Origin: Chrysomallon squamiferum
Lineage: Eukaryota > Mollusca > Gastropoda > Neomphalida > Peltospiridae
Assembly (NCBI GenBank): GCA_012295275.1
Contig: CM022670.1
Location: forward strand, 33,226,938 to 33,268,437
Length of the DNA stretch: 41,500 bases
Direction: 5' to 3'
Shown here piece by piece: positions 1 to 10,661 of the stretch. Under the pieces are notes generated by a model, which did not search any database, was not told where the DNA came from, and worked only from the letters and a program-made list of their open reading frames with translations. The first letter of the stretch is position 1, and each line of letters begins with the position of its first letter. The position numbers were made by a program, and so were the translations under genes.

Positions 1-50
1 AAAGAACTAACGTCCTACAAGGGTTTAATGAATGCGTTTTATCTCTTCAG

Positions 51-125
51 AGTTTTCTCACTGACGAGGTTCGCTCGATCCTTCAGCTGATACCCGACAC
101 CCGAACCCGAGAGCAGATAGCTTTA
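51..125 (+). CDS. CNBD2: CNBD2-like exon, first one visible
   Basis: This segment is 25 codons, phase 0 at both ends, and includes DEVRSILQLIPDTRTREQI, a helical stretch ahead of the first CNB fold. The acceptor is CTTCAG at 45-50 and the donor GTACGT at 126. The frame is also open upstream to about base 3, so the exon could begin before the window if the acceptor is not used. No ATG is placed. Confidence 0.65.
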
Positions 126-3100
126 GTACGTGGTTTTATATTTTAGTCATATCTCTCTTGTTTCTATGAAACCATGGTACTCCACTTTACAGGGACGGAA
201 CCAGGCGTCTTTCTAAGGGGTCTAAATCAACAACAAATTGTAAGGGAAAGGGTGTATTGTTAGATTGTTTTACAAAGAGTGGAAATTTTATTTTTAGGAA
301 ACACGGTGGTTCTTGTATTACATAACAGTTGTAGGTCTCTGCATGTTTGCAAAAGTGCTTTGTAAAGAATGAATATATTTATTTTTAGAAAGTATATTAT
401 AATTTTATTGCATAACAGGGGTGCATGAAAAATCCAGTGTCCTTTAACTTTATATTGGCAAATGTATGTTTAAAATTTTTAAAACTGTGCAGTGATATAA
501 TTTTTAATATTTAGTACATTATTGTTTTACGATATTTAAACCAGACTTCCTATGCAAAAATGCAATAAACAAAACCAACTGGTTAAAACAACGCACTGAA
601 AATTACGTTAGATAAATGACGGCCTGTGCTTAGATCTTTACAGATTTATTTCCCCTTGTAAGGTTTTTGATTTTTTCAAAGCTTCAGACGAACCGTTAGA
701 ACCCGCTATGAGAGTTTTGATATTACTTGTTAAAAATCACATATCCTGTGATATATCGATATTATTTAGAATTTTTAAAAATATTGTCGATGTTGATATC
801 AGTCACATTCTTTTGCAGGTCATTCGATGTATGAAAGGCATTTCTCCAGAGTTCAACACTTACCCTTTAAACATCCAGAAACACATGTGTCGTCTTGCTA
901 TGTACTGCAAGTATGTTACACTCGTTTAATATTGTGTTCTCTAAACATTCTGCATCTTGGTTATTTCATAACGCAGATTTATTTTGTTATTACAAAATTC
1001 TACTACTATTACTACTACTACTAACAACAACAACAAAAACAACAAAAACAACAAAAATAATAATAATAATAATTATAATTATAATAAATAAATAAATAAA
1101 ATATTTTGAATTAATTCCATATAAAAGAACCAGACATGCTGACTCAGTTAATGTAGTATATTTGCACCGATCGTTGATTCAATGCTGACGATATTAGCGG
1201 TATTATTTTGACATTCAGGTTTGCACACAATCGAGTCATAGTCAGAAAGGGTTTCAGTCCAGACGGATGCTATTTCGTCATGTCTGGAACATGTAAGTAA
1301 TCTCAACTTATCTTTTAATACATACTTCATTATTTGATTCAGTGAATGTATTATGTATTATGTATTATGTATGCGTGTGTGTGTGTGTGTGTTTGTGTGT
1401 GTTTAAGTGTGCATGAATGACTGGATAGTTTGATGTATGTGTGGATGTGTGTGTGTGTGTGCGTGTGTGTGTGTGTTTAAGTGTGCATGAATGATTGGAT
1501 GGATTGATGTATGTGTGGATGTGAGCGTATTCTGATGCTGATGACAACTGCTTTGTTTTTCTCCTTTTTTTTTATTAACTTTGTAGTTGTGAATAAGAAT
1601 TGTTAAGGTATATATTTTATGTAGTGTATACAAGACTACCTTATATATGGATTTGAGGGTTTATATTTAAGCATCTAAATTCAAATCACCAATTGAAAAA
1701 TTCGTTAAAAATAAAAAAATAAAAAAAATAAAAACAAATTTAAAAAAAAAGAAAGAAAGAAGAACAAGAATTCTAAAACTGATTATGTTAGAATCTTTTT
1801 TCTTTCAGGCTCTGGCCTTTTTATTAAAATAATATGATTTCACACATACCATATTGATCTTCCATACAAATAATAACAGAAAGAAACAAAACATTTCAAA
1901 TCTCTTAATCTAAAGCGCAGTAATTCTCTTTATTATTTTATTATTTTCTAACCTTTTTATCTTTTAGAAAATAACAACTGAACATTTCACAGTCAACAAT
2001 CTTTTTACGAAAACAATGTGTAACTCATAAAACACCTATACAAGTACACGTTGAAACTTTGTGGTTTCCCATATCTTCGTTTCTTCATTACGAAATTATA
2101 CATTTCTGCAATATTTCAGTGGTAGAAAAAAGCGAAAACCAGAAAATGGTGCGAGAACTTTTGCCTGGATCAAAGTTCGGGGTAAGTTAAGGACAACAAG
2201 GAGATATTTATTTCAGATATGTGACAGACTTAAATAATACTATTTACGTGTTTTAGATACAACGTGATGTCATTCGACTGCAACTGATACCAGAAACACG
2301 TTTGTTCATATTTTCCATTCTCTTTTCCTCCCTCTCTGTTTAATTGTGTAATGCGTGATATTTCAGTAATAGAAAAAGTTGAAGCTTGGAAACAGCCGCA
2401 GGATATAGAAGTTGGTGAAATTTTTGGGGTAAGTTTGGTGACTGGTTTCGACATTCAGCACCACTCGTTGGAATGCATCACGCGTTGTTCGTGTTCTGCA
2501 CGACATTTTGTTCATCACTCAGAATGTCACTGACTGTGTTCTAACATTCACCTAACTTCTAAGCCCAGAATCGTATAACAGAAATAACAGACTTCATGAC
2601 TGTGCGTTGTGTTTTAGTTCACCGACCCGCACTTTGATAAATCAGGAATCTTGATCAGATTCGCTAATATTGTTACTTGTATGTATCATGTCTGTAGCCT
2701 CACGTGTATTGCATCTTTCATTTTTATTTTATTTTATTTTTATTTTTATATTTTAAATAATGATGATGATAATGATGATAATAATAATATTAATAATACA
2801 CACACACTCACACATTTTACACCCACAAAAACACACACACATACACACACATTTAAAGATTTATAATAAGAAAAAGAAAGCATGTGATTGTATGTGAGAG
2901 TTAGATGCTGTGTGTGTTAACATGCCTTTTCATATTTTTTTTTTTTTTAAACTTGAACTCTTGTGCCACTTTACACGAATTAATAACACATTCCATTATA
3001 AAGGTTATATTTATTATTATTATTATTATTTTTATTTTGTTTTCTAACGTGTTAAGACAGAAGTGTTTGCAAACCACCAATAATCTTAGTTTAACGACAG

Positions 3101-6100
3101 TTGTAAAGAGTTCATTTTGGTTCATTACACATATTTAAATAAACAAATCTATTATGAAGCCAGTTCTTTCATCTCTTCAAGTGATTATTTCAGGTTTAAT
3201 GTTCATCTGTTTTCATTCACTGAACACTGCGTACTGCTGGAAAAGCTAGCAGTATGTTTTCACACAACTCAACTGATTTCGCTTTCATGTCTGATCAATA
3301 TACTTCAGTTAGTTTTTGCTTTTCGTTCTGCAACATACTTGTAGTCAGGTATCGAAGAAGGTAATTTTGAGGTAGAGAAGCTGGTATTTAAACTGTAGTT
3401 AGGTTCAGAAGACGTTAATTTTAAGACGAAGCTTGTATTTAAGTGGGTTTTTTTTTCAAAAGTATATTTACTAATATCGCTTTCGTTGTAGGAAGAAGAT
3501 TTGATATGTGGCTGTAACAGACGGACAACCGTGCTGACACGGACGAACACAGAGCTGTTTTGTATTCACAAACAGGTTAGTGGTGTTGTTTTTATTCTTT
3601 TACGTGTTAGCTTAACCATGGATCGCATTAAAAGAAAGAAAAGAAATTTAAACAATCTAGGCGTGTTTGTAGAATCATGCTGAATTGTTAATTAATAATA
3701 ATAATAATAATAATAATAACTATGAAAACAACGACATCAGCAACAACAGAAGCAGCAAAAATGGTAAAAGGAGTAATAATAGTAATAACAAGAACAAAAA
3801 ATGAAGAAGTCGTAGAACAATAATAACAATAATAATAACAGTGATGACAATAACAGCAAAAATAGCAACAGCAATAAAAATAACAACAACAACAACAACA
3901 ACATTAATAATAATACTAATACTAATAATATAATAATAATAATAAATAAATAAATAAATAAAACATTCTAAAACAAACGACAATAATGTTAAGAGCATTT
4001 TATAATAGAATCGGCGGATTGATTTTTAATCATTATATGGTATGATTCCATTAAATAAAATACATGTACAGCTTTGTAACATTCACAATTGTCATATGCG
4101 AACGTTTCAAACAAAACCCATGGTTAATACAACCGAAACATCGTAGTAAAACCTACGTTAATTAGCAGTAGATCTACTCTCTCCACACACGCATATTCTA
4201 AACAATAACAGGGTCGAACTGTGCACTAAATACTTCATACTAAACTTCCATGTAATCTTTCAACATGGCATTTATAACAATTGTTCCTATGAATAAAACA
4301 TTAAAAAAAAATATAAAAATATAAAAATAAAATAAAGTTTTAGCGTGTAATAAGGGGTCTTCTCAAAAGTATGATGAAGAATATTAAATATAGTTTTTAA
4401 TTCCTTTTGCTGTTACTATTTTTACTGATGTTACTCTACTAATGGTAGTAGCAGTAGTTTTTTGTTAATAAAAAGTAGCTTTCATTTACCAAACTATCAG
4501 CTGTTTAATTTATCTATCTATCTATCTACCTGTACACATATATATACATATATATATATATATGTGTGTGTGCGTGTGTGTGTGTACACACACACACACA
4601 CACACATACACACATATTATATTTCAATCGAAAAAAAACCACAAACAAACCCACACCTATTCTTTGGGAAATTTAACACACATAATTCTACCGAACAAAA
4701 CCATACCGAAATTAATGAATTAATGAATTAATGAATATTTCTACTTGAAATCTTTGACACATACATGTTATGAATTAATTGAAATAGGTTAAATTCCCAC
4801 TCCAAACAGATCAATATGATTATTGGCTTCGACTTGTGATCGGCCATATCGGCATCCTGCGACCCGTTTCCGTTGGTCTGTTATTGTCGTGTTCATTCAG
4901 CGCGTGCATGTCTGACATTGTGCCTTTGTGTGAACTGGTTTTTCTTTTTTGGTTTTTCATCTAACTGGATTGTAAACTGATGTTAACGGCTAAATGTAGT
5001 AGTTGTTGAGAAACTGTTGAGGGAATTGATTTTTTTTTAAATAGAAATTTACGGATACCAAAAAAACCCAGTCTGCACTAGGTTTTTTTTTTTTTTTTTT
5101 TTTTTTTTTCAGTTTAATGTCATAATCATCAGCATCATCACGAACATCATCATCAACATTAGCATTATAATCATGATAAAATTCATGATCTGATCTGGTG
5201 ACCACCATGCTTATTGATATTGTTCTTATTCTTGGTAATAGCAGTAGGTGTAGCACTAGTAGTAGTAATAGTAGTAATAGTAGTAATAATAGTAGCAGCA
5301 GCAGTGGTTCAGTCATTCTCCCATATAGCTGTTAACTGAAACAATCATCCCGTCATCTAAGCATTTAACTCACAGATACACTAATATATGATGAGTGATA
5401 TTTAATTAATTTGTTTTTTCATTAAACTGGTGTAAAGAATTGTAACTGATATAGTTACGGCATATTTTGAATTAGGTTACAAATTGAAGTTTGATTGTAT
5501 CTGTATCTAAACTTGTTTAAATCACAAAGTATACAGAACTGTATTCGCAAAATAGAGGCACACACATATTTGTTATAAAACAAAATATCCCTGGAGTAAA
5601 ATTCATGAAGAAAAACAAAATTAAAAGCTTTCACAACATACAACATTTTGACAAAAGAAACTTATCTGTATTGTTAAACTGGTTATTTTATGATTGGTGT
5701 TTATGTAAACCTTGTCTCACGTTTCTGCACTCGAAGTTAGGCGTTTAAGTGTAACGCAAACACAGCTTAATAGTGTATACATTTCATCGTTGTCAGTTAA
5801 TATTCTGAACACAGCTCTTCGTTAAAATAAATGTAAACTTTATTATGGCCAGTTATTGTATACCGAATACAAAATGTCATTAATATAAATGAAAATTTGT
5901 TCTGGTAAGTTAATGCATACTGACTGTAGTTTTTCATTAATATAACTGCTGGAATTTGTCACTGTCACTTTTCGTTTACTGTCTATAGCTTTTCATTACC
6001 ATAAATGCAGACTTTGTCGTTGTCAGTTACTGCATTTTTTCATTAAAATAAATATAAACATTATCTTGCTGAATTGACGTATTTTGAATATAGTTTTTCA

Positions 6101-7435
6101 TTTATATAAAAATTTATTTAACTATGGTGAAATAACGTAAATCTCTTTATTAATATTAAATTTTGCTTTTGTTTCCTGTAGCTGCGTTATGCGCATTATT
6201 ACATTATTAGTAAAATAAAGAGTTGTTATTTACTACAGATTCAAAAAATATATATTTATTTTCAGGATTACCGACAAATTTTCAATATGGCTGAAGATAT
6301 TAGTAATCCAAAGAATCTTGAAGTTTGCAAGTAAGTTAATTCAGTATTATTCTCATTTCTATATTTTGATAGTTACTGTTATCGATATACGGTAAATAAT
6401 ACCATTATTCTACACGTTATTGTTCTTCTACGTTCAATAAGGTGGTTTAAATATTTTATATCCGCTTAGAGATTTACTGAAGACATACACGTACACACAG
6501 ACACGCACATGTACACAGACACAATGAACGGCTTAAAAATAAAATTAAATACCCCCCCCCCAAAACCCCCAGAAATTTATTTTAAAAATATATCGTTTGA
6601 TTCTGCACACGTTTATGCTTGTTACTAAAATGATAACCGATAGCTGTAACATATCAGAGATGGAAAAGGAATACGTGACCAATACAATTTACATAAGAAA
6701 GAGATCCACTGTAATTTACTAAATTAAAATAAATCTATTTCTTTTTTTGTCTCATTCACACAGCCACACATACACAAATTCACGCAACAAAATGTATCCA
6801 AAAAAAAATAAATATATATATATTTATATAGATAGATAGATAGATAGATAGATATGTAAAACAAAAACCAGTCCTTGTGAAATGAATTACGTTAAAAATC
6901 ATTGAGGTATGTAATAAAAAAAAATAAACAAAGACTAAAGAGTAATTCTAATAGGACCCCAAACACCAGTGACTCACTACTGGTACTTCAAAAAAAAGAG
7001 AAAAAAAAAGCGAACCTGGCGTATTACAGAGTTTTATTTCTTTTCTTTTTCTTTTACGTTCACACTCTCCTTTTCTGTAATCTTTATATCCGGGTCCCCA
7101 GATTTACAGTCTTAGACAGCAATTTCACAGCTAGATAAAAACATTAAGGTTTTAAAATGTCAGGTTTGTGTCAGTTTTATGTTACGTGACATATGAATGC
7201 AGAAAGAATAAAGAATCTTTTCTGAAGTATTGTGTAACTGAAGGTGTAGAGATTACAATTCACTGGGATACTCCACAACAAAAGAAATTCACAAACTGCA
7301 ACAAAGCATAAAATGATAAAGCATTTTGAGAATGTTATTAGTTTTCCAAATACAAAAGTATATTTGTATAGTTTCTTTTTATCTGTGGATACAGAAGGTT
7401 CCTAAGCTCATTTTTATTTTATTTTAATAATAACC

Positions 7436-7471
<36 letters not shown>

Positions 7472-7842
7472 TTATGTAGACCTATGTATGTATGTATGTA
7501 TGTATTGTTATTGTTAATTTTGAAGGGTTTTGTTGTTGTTGTTGATGATTTTGATTTTCGGCCTTTTTGATTTTTGTGGTAAAATTTTTAAATTTCTGAA
7601 AACATTTAGTTCTCAGAACAATTACTATTTTGTTTTTCGGGATTTTCTGCCGAGGCTATTAGAAATGTATATGTATTTGTATGTGCATGTTAGAACAACT
7701 TTTTTTATATCATATGTTATGTAATTTATTTGTTTGCTTCAGACATGATGTCGTCTTTCAACATTTCCCAATGCGCCGACTGGAAGAAAATCCTGCAATA
7801 TGGACAATTGTAAAATACAAGTAAAATAATTCGCTTTGTTTC

Positions 7843-7873
<31 letters not shown>

Positions 7874-9032
7874 CATACATACATACAAACATACACACGC
7901 ACAGACACAGACATACACATACACACTAATTTTATACATTATTTTTTTCAGAATTACATCAATGACACACTCATAGACACACACACGCACACACACAAAA
8001 CACACTATATATTACTGTAACAAATTTTGATTCATTTAAAATGAATATATAACTGCAGCTATATATTTATTTAAACATTTAAAAACATTCACATTGGTGG
8101 TAATATCTTATCAGTACTAGAATAATAATTTTCACAGGTAAAATGCTCAGCGATTCAATAAAGTAATTATACTATTGACAAACCAAACGCCTTCAAGCGT
8201 GCATTATATTTAATGGCAGACTTGGTCGATAAACTTCGCGGTGTTAAAAGGGTTGGGGTATTGATATTATGATCATACTTCCAGGTATGGTCGTTTGATA
8301 GCCAAAGACAGCAACGAACTAGAATGGGTGTACGTTGTCAAGTCGGTAAGATTACCAGTTAATATGCAAATCTAATCCCGCTATTTTGAGATAATGTCTC
8401 TGATTTGCATCACTAGCAGCCAAACTAAAGGTCAACTGCATCATTTGACAGAATGTTTCACACGCAAAAAATGAATTAAAAAAACCCCTGTTATTTCATT
8501 TCATAAAAATAAAATAAATAAAATAAGTATGTAATTAAACAGACTGATGATCGCCTATCAGTTTGATAGAAACAACATATAAAATACATTCCCAAACTAT
8601 ATATACTTTACTGGTTTTCTTCTAAACAGTTTAAAATCTGATTACTCCAAAGAATTGGTAGAATCTCATTAAAAGTTTTTTTTTTTTTTTTTTTTTTTCT
8701 GTTTACTTCATGCAGGGAGAAGCCAGGTTGTTGATTTATCTGGAACCCAGTTACGTGGATATTAAAACAAGACGACAAAAAATAGCTGCAGCAATGGAAC
8801 AGGATTCGCCATTTTTCAAAAAGAAACAAATTTTACAATTCATAGCAGAACGAGATTATAGTGAGTACATGATTAGGAATCAGTTTCACGAAATGACGCC
8901 ATTCTCACGAGCGTTCATATTACTGTCTCTCACACACACCCCACACACACACATACACACTCACACACACACTCACACTCACACACACACACTCACACAC
9001 TCACACACACACTCACACACTCACCCCCACAC

Positions 9033-9066
<34 letters not shown>

Positions 9067-9103
9067 ACTCACACACACACTCACACACTCACCCCCACAC
9101 TCA

Positions 9104-9146
<43 letters not shown>

Positions 9147-9203
9147 ACTCACACACACACAGACACTCACACACACACACACACACACACACTCACCCCC
9201 ACA

Positions 9204-9248
<45 letters not shown>

Positions 9249-9275
9249 CCCCACACTCACTCACACACACACTCA

Positions 9276-9318
<43 letters not shown>

Positions 9319-9389
9319 CCACTCACACACACACCCCACACACACACACACACTCACACACTCACACACACACTCACACACTCACCCCC

Positions 9390-9422
<33 letters not shown>

Positions 9423-10617
9423 ATACACACTCACACATACACACTCACACACACACACAGAAAAAACTGATAGCAGTTTATAAGAACAAAACAGTAATTT
9501 GAAAATGATAAAAATATGTTGGGTTTTTGTTGTTTTCTGTTGTTGTTTTTTTTTAGTTTTGGATCTTTGCTGTTTTGGTATATTTTGTTGGAGGAAGGGT
9601 TTGTTAAAAATTTTCCACATGTAAATTTTAAAACGAATATACAGAAATAAATCATTGAATGAATCGTCAGTTTAATTCGTTTGTATAAGCGTTGTATTTC
9701 TTTCCGTATATTTGATATATTATATATGTCATATTACATTCGTTTTTGTGAATGTTGAGTAAATGATATGTGTATATATACAAGGGTGAATGAAATAAAT
9801 AAATTATTATATTACTGCTTTTCTCTCATTCAGTTAAATCGGCATACAAACCATCAATATACCATCCAGGGCGAAGGGACGGAAGTAAATCAGCGCCCCC
9901 TGTGTACGGGTGCCGATCACAGGAACGACAAACCACATTCCTAAGTTTACCGTGCACTCCAGCCAACAAAGCTGCTCCCAGGATGGGAAGAAGAAAGTCA
10001 ATACTGAAAACCATAGAACACTCAGACAAGAGTGATTCAAACACCAGCGACTCTAAACCCACAGACTCCACCAGACTGCCAAAAATAAAGATAGCGGACG
10101 ATGAACAAAACGAAAAGAGTGAAAATAAATCTGACGAGGAGGAGAAGAGAGATGTAGAAGAGTCGGAGGCAACACAAGACAGATCGTGCCCGGAAGCTTC
10201 TGATTCCAGAATGAGTTCAGTGGAGGCGTCTGACAAGCGCAGGATTGGTGGAAGAACAGAAGAGTATGTTAAAACGCCGACGTCCAGAAAGAAAGTAAAG
10301 AAACCGGCTCCTATCAATGTATACGGGCAGATGCTGCCGGCGTTTATCCAGGTGGAGACACTGCATACGGGACAAGTGTTTGTAAGTGTATTTTATAGAC
10401 CTCGATTAGACGAACACTATTTAGTAACGTTTTTCTAATCTCTGATACGAGTTAAATGTTGCTGAAACAATGTTATCTGGTCTTTGTCCATTTACAATTC
10501 ATATTTACGATTTAACACACTCAATTTAATCAGTAATGTAAAATATATATTAATATACCTACTTCTCTTTGCTTATTAAATCCAAGTACATATTTATATA
10601 CATCCCAGTTGTTCCAT

Positions 10618-10661
<44 letters not shown>

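Larger units (their letters stand above)
3576..6265. other. CNBD2-like long intron (2.7 kb)
   Basis: The intron holds an AAT/AAC tract (about 3693-3962), a TA/GT/CA tract (4515-4612), a less AT-rich stretch (about 4810-4940), a long T-run (5084-5109), a TAG-type tract (5225-5300) and a degenerate ~58-bp minisatellite (5785-6145). No coding sequence is recognised. Confidence 0.6.

Noticed and set aside
2651-2866. A short open frame with a hydrophobic start in a CNBD2-like intron
   Set aside because: It runs into GAT/AAT and CA repeats and has no splice or family support.
4810-4940. Less AT-rich stretch in the long CNBD2-like intron considered as an exon or tRNA-derived element
   Set aside because: No phase-compatible exon, no cloverleaf and no clear Pol III boxes could be seen.
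8710-9483. A 257-codon open frame rich in Thr and His after an apparently normal N-terminus
   Set aside because: Its first 49 codons are the real CNBD2-like exon 8716-8860, which ends at a strong GTGAGT donor. The rest is translation of an intronic CA repeat.
9826-10317. A 163-codon open frame on the minus strand opposite the large CNBD2-like exon
   Set aside because: The plus-strand frame joins in phase with its neighbouring exons and carries family sequence at its end. The minus frame is a Ser/Leu-rich mirror.
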